Positions 54,299-63,962 of a stretch of DNA of 64,000 bases are shown in pieces. Location of the stretch: the NCBI GenBank assembly GCA_964019425.1, contig OZ025807.1, positions 248,001 to 312,000 of the forward strand. The letters run 5' to 3'. The translations under genes were made by a program, and so were the position numbers. Under the pieces are notes generated by a model. That model had not been told where the DNA came from. It saw nothing but the letters and a program-made list of their open reading frames with translations, and did no database searches. The DNA comes from Flectonema sp. DT1601 (taxonomy: Eukaryota > Euglenozoa > Diplonemea > Diplonemida > Diplonemidae). Each line of letters opens with the position of its first letter. The stretch's first letter is position 1.

Positions 54299-55927
54299 TC
54301 AAGGACTAGAAGGCCAACCTTTTATAACATAGTTACTTCCTGTTGATGGAGGACTAGTTACTTTCACACCCTGAAGAGGATGATACGCCTGAGAGTTGAA
54401 CTGGAAACTCTGAAGAGGCTGACGAAGTGGTCGGAATTTACTCGGAGATTCCGGCTGCTGATAAACATGAATTGGTGTTGGTGGCGGCGCAGGTTGCTGA
54501 GGAGGAAGATTTTGCAAATTCGATTGAATTGGAGGAAATTGCTGTTGTGTGACAGCTGCCACCTGAAGCACATTACTTTGAATAGGAGGAAGCTGTTGAG
54601 CTGTTTGAAGCTGTTGAGCTCCTTGAAGCTGTTGAGCTGTTTGAAGCTGTTGAGCTCCTTGAAGCTGTTGAACTGTTTGAAGCTGTTGAGCTCCTTGAAG
54701 CTGTTGAGCTGTTTGAAGCTGTTGAGCTCCTTGAAGCTGTTGAACTGTTTGAAGCTGTTGAGCTCCTTGAAGCTGTTGAGCTGTTTGAAGCTGTTGAGCT
54801 GCTTGAAGCTGCTGTTGTTGATATTGATGCTGTAATGAGGACTGTGATGGTCTACAAGCAGCACTCGGTTGTAATCCAGATTGATGCATTGATTGTGATT
54901 GAAGCATCTGTTGGTTTAGTAGTTTTCTTTCACGAAATTTTTGCTGACCAGCTGACGGTGTCAAAGGCAACGACTGCACCACCTGCGAAGAAGGATGAGG
55001 AGCAATTGTCGCATGTGATAGAGGCGCACGAGAACTAATTGCATCGACCATTCCTACAGAAGAAACCGACGATGGCAGACTTGAAATTGAACTCTTCCTC
55101 CCACTTATATTACCAACAGCTGGGGGTGAAGCAAACCTCGCCATAGTTATTACTTCTTCATTAGGTGTTGTGTTCCTTATCATTATTCCACTCTTTTGAT
55201 TTAAAGAAGCATTCAACACCTGTAATAATCTATTATTTGGGTCCTCACCAATCTCAATAAGGATGTCAGTCTGTTCTGTAGGGACGAGAAGTAAAAATCT
55301 AATCAACCCACCAGGTAAGACTTGACAAATACCTTCAGAGATGTTTGCTGTTGATGTCATTCTTGCGACATGTCCGTCAGGTTCACATAGAAGTAAGTTT
55401 TCTGATGTTAGCTGAAACAGGATCTGTCCCCATCCTTGTACACCCTTACTTAACATACAGTTTCTACTGTATAATAGTGTTGAGGGTATTGGAACTGAAG
55501 GAATAGTTGAGGTAGTCGTAGGAATAAATTGAACATTCTGAGCACTTTCAATTTCTCTCTCCTGTTGTGGTGGTGGTAGATTCTGAACAACAGGAACATT
55601 AGTATCAACCAAAGGCATGCCTCCCAATAATATCATAGAACTGAGAGAAGCAGCTGGTGAACTATCTCTGGTCGTGCTAGCAGATCCCTGACTAGGATCA
55701 CTTAAATATGTGATGACTCGATCTGCTCGTTGTTTTAACATCTCATCACCTAATGGTTTCTGTGAGTCTGCCCATCGAATCAAAGGATCACTCTGCCTAC
55801 GATCATGATCAATAAGATTAGACGATTCTGGTTGAGAACTGTGTCTTGCGAAAGATATTTGCTCCTGGAGTCGTTTTCGATCGTTATCTAGCTTCGCTAG
55901 TTCTGACTCCAACGTGACGAGTTCCAT
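54299..55927 (-). CDS. Gln-rich repeat protein with an N-terminal coiled coil
   Basis: 542 residues from MELVTLESELAKLDNDRKRL, a Met 11 nt after a strong acceptor (T tract then TCTCAG, 55939-55941). Residues 1-45 form a short coiled coil. Residues of about 175-270 form a compact mixed domain (MLSKGVQGWGQILFQLTSEN, LLLCEPDG, LLVPTEQTDILIEIGED) that could be PH-like but is not recognised. Residues of about 380-460 are a hexapeptide array of QLQGAQ and QLQTAQ units. The C-terminus is Pro/Gln-rich with SPSKFRPLRQPLQSF. Such Gln/Pro-rich proteins often act in transcription or in condensates; this is inference. The repeat arises from an 18-bp unit at 54593-54807. The hydrophobic start seen if an upstream Met is used lies before the acceptor and is unlikely. 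Confidence 0.7.
   Translation of the reverse strand: MELVTLESELAKLDNDRKRLQEQISFARHSSQPESSNLIDHDRRQSDPLIRWADSQKPLGDEMLKQRADRVITYLSDPSQGSASTTRDSSPAASLSSMILLGGMPLVDTNVPVVQNLPPPQQEREIESAQNVQFIPTTTSTIPSVPIPSTLLYSRNCMLSKGVQGWGQILFQLTSENLLLCEPDGHVARMTSTANISEGICQVLPGGLIRFLLLVPTEQTDILIEIGEDPNNRLLQVLNASLNQKSGIMIRNTTPNEEVITMARFASPPAVGNISGRKSSISSLPSSVSSVGMVDAISSRAPLSHATIAPHPSSQVVQSLPLTPSAGQQKFRERKLLNQQMLQSQSMHQSGLQPSAACRPSQSSLQHQYQQQQLQAAQQLQTAQQLQGAQQLQTVQQLQGAQQLQTAQQLQGAQQLQTVQQLQGAQQLQTAQQLQGAQQLQTAQQLPPIQSNVLQVAAVTQQQFPPIQSNLQNLPPQQPAPPPTPIHVYQQPESPSKFRPLRQPLQSFQFNSQAYHPLQGVKVTSPPSTGSNYVIKGWPSSP
54593..54807 (-). repeat. 18-bp coding tandem repeat
   Basis: About twelve copies of an 18-bp unit alternate between two versions (GCTGTTGAGCTGTTTGAA and GCTGTTGAGCTCCTTGAA on the plus strand). 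They encode QLQTAQ/QLQGAQ. The length is a multiple of three and all frames stay open, so antisense Leu-rich frames here are artefacts. Confidence 0.95.
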
Positions 55928-56062
55928 ATTAGGGGAACCTGAGAGATTAAAAAAAAAAATACTATTTAATACATTAATAAAACAAACACCGCCACAACTA
56001 TCCAACAACAGCAGCAATATTAATTATCTAATCTCAGATTAGTTTTTTTTTTTTTTTTTTTT

Positions 56063-57115
56063 TTATTCAACTCGTAGTTCAAACACGTCATTCGTTCCTG
56101 AAACTCGTTTAGTGCCACCAACTACCAGCATTGCTTGCCTCGCTGAAGAATATACGCCCGAAGGCATATATCGGTCAATCGGAGGAGGAGCAGAAGAAGT
56201 ACCCAGAGACACTTCCGTAACACTTCCTGACTTTGTATTAATTACTATTGGATTGCGAGGATACTGACCTGTGCTACCACCACCACTAGCAGCACCTGCG
56301 GCACCACAAATAATCACAACCATATCTTCATTCAAGTTAGTTGTTTGTAAAATATAACTGAGATGACCATTCCTCGGTGATATTTTTGAAGCAAGTTCGA
56401 TTCTCCGCCAGGTGCATGTTTCGGTTGTAAATTCCCATAAGTCTGAGTAGGATAATTGATCACCATCAGGTGTGATGTATGCACCTCCGAAAATATAAAG
56501 AGAGCCAGAACTACCAATAACAAACGAACTATTAAATCTACCAAAAGGAACATCTGCCGTGGTTGGAATCAACTCTTTTGATTGACAGTGAGAATCAGTG
56601 ACTGTCAGAATGTGAATACTACTAAAAACAGTATCGTCGCACCTTCCTCCAAAAATGTAAACACCATGATCGGTTGAACAACAACTATGACGATATCTTC
56701 TGGGTGGTGATAGATCTTTATTGACAGGAGGTACAGGAGTTATTGAGAGTTTGTTCTGAGATAACTCCATCAAATAGACAGAGTTTATTGTTTCATAATC
56801 ACAATCAATTCCTCCATGGAGTATTGCTTTACTTTTTGAAATATTCGTCGCGACACTCCCTTCAGCTGATGGAACATTCTTATGAACCATTCTATTCCAT
56901 TTACCTTCACTAAAAATATATGATTTCAAAAATTCACTTTCGTCTTCTTCGAATTCGTCAGATTCAGATGTGATTTCTTCTTCTTCATAACCTCCTACAA
57001 GAATCGGGTTATTATTTAAATTAATCAGTACAGCTGATTCTATATCAGGTATGACAACATCATCGTTGCTTGATTTCAAAAGAATCCAATTTGCCTTAAA
57101 TTTCTCAACCGACAT
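56063..57115 (-). CDS. kelch-repeat protein
   Basis: A single exon of 350 residues starting MSVEKFKANW at 57115, which is 2 nt after a GAACAG acceptor. The protein has several kelch blades: NNNPILVGGYEEEE near 35-50 with an acidic stretch, RRYRHSCCSTDHGVYIFGGR near 140, SSFVIGSSGSLYIFGGAYI near 195 with a WEF...CTWRRIE strand, MVVIICGAAGAAS near 265 and QAMLVVGGTKR near 330. The GG pairs and Tyr/Trp spacing are typical. No BTB or F-box is present, so it is a kelch-only propeller of five or six blades. Kelch propellers bind proteins, including cullin-ligase substrates, but the partner is unknown. Only about 120-160 bp separate it from both neighbours. Confidence 0.85.
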   Translation of the reverse strand: MSVEKFKANWILLKSSNDDVVIPDIESAVLINLNNNPILVGGYEEEEITSESDEFEEDESEFLKSYIFSEGKWNRMVHKNVPSAEGSVATNISKSKAILHGGIDCDYETINSVYLMELSQNKLSITPVPPVNKDLSPPRRYRHSCCSTDHGVYIFGGRCDDTVFSSIHILTVTDSHCQSKELIPTTADVPFGRFNSSFVIGSSGSLYIFGGAYITPDGDQLSYSDLWEFTTETCTWRRIELASKISPRNGHLSYILQTTNLNEDMVVIICGAAGAASGGGSTGQYPRNPIVINTKSGSVTEVSLGTSSAPPPIDRYMPSGVYSSARQAMLVVGGTKRVSGTNDVFELRVE

Positions 57116-57277
57116 ATCTGTTCTTAAACTTAAACAATTAGCATAAAAAAAAAACATTCGAAAAAAAAAAAAAAAGGCTTGTTAAACTTTTTTAACTGCA
57201 TGGTATATACATCTCTTTCCCAGGTGCATTACAGTACAGGAAGGCTAATTACCTATCTTTCCCTAAGAGGAACAGTA

Positions 57278-58612
57278 TTACCACATAAACCTACCGACTG
57301 TACCGTCCGGAGCCGTAAAAGATTTTTTTAAGAATAAATAAATCGTAGCGGCGTTGACAATAAAGTGAAGCAAAACATGAAGACAGCTGGTTGACGCAGA
57401 AAGCTGATTTCCTTTGATTGCTGAGAGCATCATGAACACAATTGGAAGAATGAAATACCGAGGCTCGAATAATGGTGACAACACAAGAGATGCTGCAGCA
57501 CATATAAAATATAGCACACCAACAGTAGTAGCTTTCGAAAAACAATGAATTGAAATATAAAATCCCATTAATGAGATTGGCACGAGAATGAATTTGATAC
57601 CACTATCAGAATCAGGCATTAATCCCAAACGCCTCCATAAATAGAATGTGTAGTGCCTATTATCACTTAGAGTGAAGGGATGTGTTATACAGTAATGAGT
57701 AAGACAGTACCAGCTGAATACTAAATAAAAACCCCCTGCGATAACTGCTTTTACTAAGGCTTTTATATTCAAATTCGAAGTTTTTTGCTTTCCATTTTTC
57801 AATGAGATTAGACTAACAGCAGAATCAAATATCGAGAACGGAAAAAAAACTGCTACCAAACAACTCAGATAAACCAACTGCGTCGGATGAAACGATGCTT
57901 GATGATTACTTTTATCCCCAAGAACGATTGATTTGTTATAAACAACAAAGGCAATACACATCGAAACAGCTACAAGTAATTCCATCTTATGCACAACAAC
58001 ATGCTTCAATGCACCCAACAACTTGAAAGACAACAAATCACTTATACATTGAATTCGAGAAGCAATTAACGTGCTTTCCCCATATATAAACGCAACCCAA
58101 ATAATGTTTGTTTGCCTTAGCAACACAGCTGTTATGCATAATACGAAATTATACAGATGGGCGTTTTTGACATCTTGTACAGATCGACGAAGCCATAGAA
58201 GTACTAAAAGACTTGTTATGTCAGTGTAGTAAAATGGAACAAAAAAGAAAATAATCGGTAGCGTGGTAATACTGAGTTCTGTAAGACGTTGGGAAGCAGT
58301 TTTTCCCTTGCATATTGTAATAACGATCGCAATAAAACAGGCAAGACTGAAACTTCTCATAATAGTTAGATCTGTGGTCTTGGTCAAAGGAAGGGCTGCA
58401 GCCAAAGTTTTCCATCCAACTCCCAAAAGATACAATCCAGGCGGGGTGGTTATTTTTGGATCCCATTCATCCCACTTTCCTGATAAGTATGTTTCTGTTT
58501 GTCTCACATGAAATTCTTCATCCATGTATGGTTCCTGTACCTCTGTAACCATAAACTGGAACCAGATTATCGCAGGTAGCATCACCGTATGGTGAAGATG
58601 TAAACTTAACAT
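57278..58612 (-). CDS. ALG10: ALG10 alpha-1,2-glucosyltransferase
   Basis: 444 residues from MLSLHLHHTVMLPA at 58612, placed 15 nt after a strong CCTAAACAG acceptor (58628-58630). The family signature is present: EPYMDEEFHVRQTETYLSGK (about residues 32-51), WDPKITTPPGLYLLGVGW, LLWLRRSV, and VLLRQTNIIWVAFIYGE further on. About ten hydrophobic segments follow, and SDNRHYTFYLWRRLGLMP is a conserved luminal loop. ALG10 adds the last glucose to the dolichol-linked oligosaccharide in the ER lumen, before transfer to protein. Length is close to the usual 430-470. An upstream in-frame Met exists but precedes the acceptor. It is typical of an N-glycosylation pathway that makes a full Glc3Man9 precursor. 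Confidence 0.93.
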   Translation of the reverse strand: MLSLHLHHTVMLPAIIWFQFMVTEVQEPYMDEEFHVRQTETYLSGKWDEWDPKITTPPGLYLLGVGWKTLAAALPLTKTTDLTIMRSFSLACFIAIVITICKGKTASQRLTELSITTLPIIFFFVPFYYTDITSLLVLLWLRRSVQDVKNAHLYNFVLCITAVLLRQTNIIWVAFIYGESTLIASRIQCISDLLSFKLLGALKHVVVHKMELLVAVSMCIAFVVYNKSIVLGDKSNHQASFHPTQLVYLSCLVAVFFPFSIFDSAVSLISLKNGKQKTSNLNIKALVKAVIAGGFYLVFSWYCLTHYCITHPFTLSDNRHYTFYLWRRLGLMPDSDSGIKFILVPISLMGFYISIHCFSKATTVGVLYFICAAASLVLSPLFEPRYFILPIVFMMLSAIKGNQLSASTSCLHVLLHFIVNAATIYLFLKKSFTAPDGTVGRFMW

Positions 58613-58971
58613 TTTAAGGCGACCTGACTGTTTAGGTGGAGGGAAAATTGTAAAAATAACAAAAAAAACAAAACAAAAAAACTTCACACAGAGTACACCA
58701 GCCCAGTCATCATCATTGTTCTATCTTAACAGTGGACTGTAAGAAGTGTAATTATCGGATGGATACGTAATTCTCATTTAGAAATAAGAAGCTCACTATG
58801 AGTTGCCACATCTGGAAAGCTGGCACATAGTTAGCGTACTATTTGGTAGTTAACTTTTGAAGGCGATTATCAGGTGTGTGATCACACTGATTAACGCAAA
58901 TGAATGAATGGATGGAGTGATTCAAAAATAAAAAGAGGGGGAAAAAAAAGGAAAGAAAGACAAAAGAAAAC
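58613..58971. other. intergenic, acceptor region of ALG10
   Basis: It holds the T-rich tract and CTAAACAG acceptor before ALG10. The rest shows no gene. Confidence 0.5.
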
Positions 58972-59940
58972 TCAGCACATAACAAGAGAGCAATCCTTCT
59001 CAAAAGATTGTTTCCTGCCTTCTGAGAGTGAAGCTATTCGACCTGTAAGTCTGCTTTGAAGCTTTGCCTGAGACCTTCCAGCTGCTGTTCGTTTTGACAC
59101 GTTACTTGTAACGATTCCATCAAGTGGGGCAGAGTAGAGTTCAGGAAAAGAATCTTTGTGTCTCGCTGATACAATTCCTTTCCAAATCTTGCTGCCTATT
59201 TGTTTTGGACGACTCGGAGATTGATTTTTATGATTACCATGAGAGGAGGTATTCTTTAAGTTGGTTTCCTTCTTTCGATTTCCACGAAATTGAGCGGGTT
59301 GTAGACCCTCAGCTACCCGTTTCCGACGAACTCTCGGAAAGTGACTTCTGGCCAGTAGGTATGACTCACGTGAAAAGAATCCCTGCGAAACGTTTAACAA
59401 CTCCGGCAACAGTGGAGGACGGAAACTAACAGGATCCTTAAACCCAGATACGAGATTAATGAATTGGAAATCTTGTTTTCGTTTTTGAGGTTTACGAGCT
59501 GGGAGCCACGGGCATCGAAGAAGAGTAGACCACTTGGTCAAGTCAGATCCGCACTCTTCGACTAATGTTTGAGACAAGTCCAACATTTCTCGTTTGAGAT
59601 ACTCGAAGTCATCAACTGTACTATTGCCTGATGATACTCTTATGTGAACATCAATACTCACAGAAGGAATCTTCTTGTAACGTGTCATGTTTGCTGTTTC
59701 CCAGACAGCTTGTTGAAGCCATCTGGTAGAGTCAGCAACCTTATTCGTTAAACAGCTTACAAGACCAATAGAGTATATTATGTCTATATCGCTGGGAAAA
59801 AAGTCATGAATTCGCAAAAGCATTTCTTTTGCTTCATACAACTCTCTCTGTGAAAGTAATACGAGCACTTGCCGCTTCTGCCTAGTTAGAAGCTTTCCAT
59901 ATTTATCGAGTGCTTCATCGATGTCAACGTCTGCTTGCAT
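58972..59940 (-). CDS. TPR-like protein of unknown function
   Basis: A single exon of 322 residues. Residues of about 10-85 resemble paired TPR-type helices: RQVLVLLSQRELYEAKEMLL, then PSDIDIIYSIGLVSCLTNKV, then WLQQAVWETA. A middle region has a Leu/Trp/Cys block (LTKWSTLLRCPWLP). The C-terminal 150 residues are basic, rich in Arg, Lys, Ser and Gln (HFPRVRRKRVAEGLQPAQFR and GNHKNQSPSRPKQIGSK) and probably disordered. It could be an RNA-binding or scaffolding factor, but nothing is recognised. An in-frame start at 59940 is used; an acceptor (TTCACAG, 59980-59982) lies 39 nt upstream with a short upstream ATG frame in between. The gene itself is secure from its open frame and spacing. Confidence 0.75.
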   Translation of the reverse strand: MQADVDIDEALDKYGKLLTRQKRQVLVLLSQRELYEAKEMLLRIHDFFPSDIDIIYSIGLVSCLTNKVADSTRWLQQAVWETANMTRYKKIPSVSIDVHIRVSSGNSTVDDFEYLKREMLDLSQTLVEECGSDLTKWSTLLRCPWLPARKPQKRKQDFQFINLVSGFKDPVSFRPPLLPELLNVSQGFFSRESYLLARSHFPRVRRKRVAEGLQPAQFRGNRKKETNLKNTSSHGNHKNQSPSRPKQIGSKIWKGIVSARHKDSFPELYSAPLDGIVTSNVSKRTAAGRSQAKLQSRLTGRIASLSEGRKQSFEKDCSLVMC

Positions 59941-60522
59941 GTTCTTCTTCTTATTGGTGTCGGAGGGTTGACATGGGAACTGTGAACGGAATTTTATTTT
60001 TTACTGACTACGTTTACTACCCCAATAAAGACTCAAACTGACTACCCACAGTCGGTGTACATGTACATGATATGCAAGCTGGAAACAAAAAATAATTTTA
60101 AATAAATTCTTTTTAAAAAAAAAGGGAAAAAAAATCAAAATTACAAGACTTCAACTGGTTCATACAACCCCAGGAGATGCCAGATTATCTCCTTTGCGTA
60201 AAAAAAAAAGGAATGCTCAAAAAAGAACAGAGAGGGGGTGCAAAGGGAAAACAAGACATAAAAAAAATAAGGAAGGAGTAACTACGTTAACAAGCTGCTC
60301 TGCTCAATGTGCAACCATTGAATCAGATTGTGATAATGCAGATAAAAATAAAAACTAAAAAATATAAAAAACGTTAGATATGCATAATGCAAGTGTGGAT
60401 CGATACTATTTTCTTTTTTTTTTTTTTCTTTTTTTTTCCTTCACTTTTCCAAGAATCGCACAACGGATTCCCCCGGAAAATGGAGTGTAAACGCTTCAAT
60501 ACGTGTATAAAAAAATGCATCA

Positions 60523-60544
60523 CTTCGGCGGCAAGCAGCCGAAG
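60523..60544 (+). promoter_or_regulatory. stem-loop
   Basis: CTTCGGC and GCCGAAG pair over 7 bp around an 8-base loop. It lies in the spacer between the four-TM and TPR-like genes. Its role is unknown. Confidence 0.4.
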
Positions 60545-60803
60545 AAGACCCTCAACAACTCAAATCCAATAAGAAAATCCTAATAAAGGAAAAAGTTATT
60601 CTATTTCGTTTGCTGACTTCCTTTTATATATACTTTTTTTTTGTTTTTAACTGCGTTCGTTTTTTTTTTTTTTTTTTCTTTTCTATTTGTTGTCCTCTCA
60701 ACTAAAACGATTCCAGGCTTCCACACTGGGTCATCCTTGCGCGCATGACATAAGGTCCACGTTGACGCATTGGAATTGATAAGGAGCGGTGGTACCGTTT
60801 AGT

Positions 60804-60832
60804 AGCAGTAGTTGCCAAAAGCAACCACTGCT
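60804..60832 (-). promoter_or_regulatory. 12-bp stem-loop downstream of the four-TM gene
   Basis: On the minus (sense) strand AGCAGTGGTTGC and GCAACTACTGCT pair through all 12 positions, one of them G-U, around TTTTG. It lies about 190-215 nt after the four-TM stop codon. Confidence 0.5.
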
Positions 60833-60906
60833 GCCCAAAGGAGGAGTTTTGTCAAATATAAATCTTCTTTTTTTTTTTTTTTCCCCTTTTTTAATGATAA
60901 TAGTAA

Positions 60907-60937
<31 letters not shown>

Positions 60938-61018
60938 CATTCATTTTTTTTTTTTTCTTTTTTTTTCAATCAACTAGAAAGGTCTAACCGGAAGAAAAAA
61001 GTTGCTTAAAAAAAAAAT

Positions 61019-61474
61019 TTAAGATTCATCTGGAGCTCCAGTCTTCGCCCGGGCAGTCTCAGCAGCACCAAGAGCCTTTTGTCTGATTCTGCTGTTTCCG
61101 TAACAGATAAGAAGAATCCAGTTAATGCATTGGCACATAATGCTTCCTGCTGCTGCGGCACGGGCGGCGTCCTTAATTTCGCTTGACGAGTTGCCGTCTC
61201 CAGTAATGAGCCAAAACTCAGTCTGGGTCATGAGGTAGGCCCCAGACATGGCACAGAATCCTACAATTACTTGGGACCATTCCTCAGCTTTGTCGGTGAA
61301 CACAGCAACAATGACACACACCAACAAAAAGAATTCAAACCAGCATCCCCACCAATAAGGCCTCATTGCTTCGTCACTCAAGTTTGCCTTGTCGTGGAAG
61401 GCAGCAGTTCCTCCCAATAAGAGCAACCAAGCCAAAAGAGTCAAAACAAGAAGAACGATGGTAACAACGCGCAT
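61019..61474 (-). CDS. four-transmembrane protein, unknown family
   Basis: A single exon of 151 residues. Four hydrophobic segments: TIVLLVLTLLAWLLLLGGTA (5-24), FEFFLLVCVIVAVFTD (about 47-62), VIVGFCAMSGAYLMT (about 70-84), and AAAAGSIMCQCINWILLICY (about 110-130). The C-terminus is basic and alanine-rich (RQKALGAAETARAKTGAPDE). The layout is like MARVEL or tetraspan-like proteins, but no diagnostic residues are seen. The WWGCWFEFF stretch and an acidic first loop are distinctive. The nearest acceptor is CTCACAG about 50 nt before the ATG, on the other side of an A run. It is small and compact and probably a membrane-organising protein. The family is unknown. Confidence 0.75.
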   Translation of the reverse strand: MRVVTIVLLVLTLLAWLLLLGGTAAFHDKANLSDEAMRPYWWGCWFEFFLLVCVIVAVFTDKAEEWSQVIVGFCAMSGAYLMTQTEFWLITGDGNSSSEIKDAARAAAAGSIMCQCINWILLICYGNSRIRQKALGAAETARAKTGAPDES

Positions 61475-62512
61475 TGTAGTTTAGTTTTTTTTTTTTTTTT
61501 GTTGAGTAGATAAAAAGTAATAGCTGTGAGAATAAGAATATGATAAGTGTGTTCCTTTACATTATTTTTTTATTCTTTTCTTTTCTAGAAAAGACAAGCC
61601 ACCTATCCATTTTTCATTTTCACTCCTGTACTGTATGTAAATTGAATTTTCTTTTTTTTTTTTTTTGTATTCAAAAAAAAAAGAGAATATGAGTGCCAAC
61701 AACTCTACTTATAAATACCTCGATGGGCGGGACTGCGCTTCCTTTTTGAAGCGATTAAGGAAAACAGATCCAATAACGCCTTAAAAACCCACAAGTAGTG
61801 TTAGTGGTACCGTTAATGATTTTTTTTTCCCCCTTCTCTCTTCCCCCCCCCTTTCCATCCTCCCAAATATAACAAAAAATGATTGATACATATAAAAAAA
61901 GGTTAGCATATGCATCACTCAATTTGCAACTGTTGAATTGTAACGAATGTTGCTTTTGGCCTTCCTTTTGAATTATTCAAAAAAAGTCGTTAAAAACAAC
62001 CTGAGCAATTCCAAGTAACGATATACACAATTAGAATAATGACTACCCAGAAGCAACGGAATCTGTTGCTGAGTTTAGTGTGTCTTGCGTTATTTTATTC
62101 TTTGGGCAGATGTTTAAAAGTGACTCTCTCTCTTTCTCCCTCTCTTTCACTTTCTCTCCCTTCAAGACTTAGAGGAAATTTAAAAAATAGGAACGTAGAG
62201 GAAAGAAGAAAGAGAGATAGAAAAGGGGAAAAAAAGAGGGAGGGGGGGCTGAAATGAAAAACCAAACCAGAAATTAACAACCCTGAACATATGCGGAAGA
62301 ATACGAAATTCCTCAGCGCGCTATCACCGCAGAATTAATTTTTTATCTTAAATCACACGAAGCCTTCAAATAGTACCGTTGCACAAAAACAGTGTCATCG
62401 GCTTGTTGCATTCAGACAACGTGACTTAAAGAAGTCACGTTGCCGTTTGCTATTACTGCCAGCGAGTAATGTAATAAGAGTTGTCGAATCCACCGAATAC
62501 GGTTTTATCATC
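61475..62512. other. intergenic with stem-loop
   Basis: A spacer with T and C runs near 61655-61670 and 61825-61860, a CT-rich tract near 62125-62165 and the stem-loop at 62417-62442. No supported gene. Confidence 0.45.
62417..62442 (-). promoter_or_regulatory. perfect 11-bp stem-loop after stop codon
   Basis: CAACGTGACTT and AAGTCACGTTG pair perfectly around AAAG. It lies 71-96 nt after the RING-H2 gene's stop, in the probable 3' UTR. Confidence 0.6.
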
Positions 62513-63962
62513 TTACTCTTCCTCCATTTCTTCATCATGTTCATCTTCTATGCTATACACAGACTCAGTAGTAATCGGGTCTTTTCTACAAAGAGGACAT
62601 ATCCTGTGTCTAAGTAGCCATTCATCAGCGCAATTTTGATGAAAGAAATGACCACATGTGAGGTGGCGGGTACGTCGCTCATCTTCATAACCGCCTTGGC
62701 AGATAATGCAGCTGTTTTGGTTTGTGTAATAGATTGTTGCTATCAAAAAAGAAAAGTACAAAAAAAAAAAACGACAACAACAACAACAACAGTTTAAAGA
62801 ATACATACACTTCGTTATTTAGGGAAGCAACTTCTTCATCAGTAAGAATCTTACTTTCTGTAAAACTACGAAGAAGAGTTCTATTCGTACCCTGCGCAAA
62901 TGGACGTCGAACATCAACAGAAAACGATCCTCTTCTACCCCGACGATAATCACTTGAGATATGATCAGGGGTATCCGGAGTGTGAGTAGTTGCAGTTGCT
63001 GCTGCTGCTTCTTCCTCTTCAGCCTCTTCAGAGGCTCTGATCATCTCTTCATAAGATAACATAAATAAGTAAGCCCACGGAATAATCATTCCACATACAC
63101 CCTTCCGATGATAATATTTATAATAAAAAATACCTGAAAACACACTTGAGCATCCCGACTTCAATAACACTTGCCAAAACGTTGCAAGCACAGGAACAAA
63201 CACGTGATACCACTTTAAGTTAAGTTCTCTATAGATGTGTGCTAAGGGAGTTAAGAAAGTAATGCTAGACAGCATTAGTATACTTTGTCTTTTTATGTGT
63301 GGTTTTTGAACAACATAAATATTACGGAGGAGGGTACCAGCAATGAGTTTTGAAACCATCAGAAACGATTCCGCAATATAGAACTCGACACAACCAAGGT
63401 CCGACTCTACCGTACTAACTTCCTTCTCAGTCAACGTTCCTTGCAAAGGAAGTCCAACAACTCTTCTTGCAATTGGAGGTAGAAGGATTGATATACTGCA
63501 TTTAATTCTAAAATGTGCCATACCATAACAAAAATCACATAAATGAAAAAAACTTTCAAATCGACGAGGTAACAAAGCCGTAGTAAAATTTTGAAGCAAC
63601 GACGCTAAGGATAAAGCAACCATTAATTGAACGCAATCGTTTGTATATGTTTGCAGTGATCTCGTGAATAACGATTCAACAGAACTCTCAAACTGCTTCC
63701 AACTTTTTGGATAAAGTCTTTTGATAATACTGCAATATTGATATCCGTACAACTCAAATAGTTTTACTGCCGATCTGCAAGCCATTGTAGCTACTAGAAC
63801 TGAGCCCATCCATATTAAGCTTTTAGCATTCACAAATTGACTGACCAATCCCTCTATTACTTTTTGATGTCCTTGTTGATCACTCCACAGTCGTATTATT
63901 CTATCAACAACTTGTGTACATCGCTTCTCGAATACCGACAGGAATAATCCTGCTGTATTCAT
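62513..63962 (-). CDS. RNFT-like multi-pass RING-H2 E3 ubiquitin ligase, two exons
   Basis: Exons 63962-62809 and 62711-62513 give 450 residues. The 97-bp intron has donor GTATGT and acceptor AAACAG; the join reads SLNNEVCIICQGG, restoring the RING. Residues 1-300 are mostly hydrophobic helices with several membrane spans (SLIWMGSVLVATMACRSAVK, LMLSSITFLTPLAHIY, VFVPVLATFWQVLL). A Glu/Ala-rich loop and a Ser/Arg linker follow. The RING-H2 finger has Cys386, Cys389, Cys404, His406, His409, Cys412, Cys423 and Cys426. The C-terminus is acidic. This layout matches RNFT1/2, ER-membrane E3 ligases in protein quality control. The ATG is 6 nt after AATAAACAG (63969-63971). Confidence 0.88.

Larger units (their letters stand above)
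59941..61018. other. 1.1 kb intergenic with two stem-loops
   Basis: Long T runs (60660-60680, 60870-60885, 60908-60960). Stem-loops at 60523-60544 and 60804-60832. No secure gene; minus-strand frames near 60740-60860 (KTPPLGSSGCFWQLLLLNG) are not supported by signals. Confidence 0.4.

Noticed and set aside
54380-54835. Antisense Leu-rich ORF of 151 residues
   Set aside because: It is the reverse strand of the 18-bp Gln-rich repeat.
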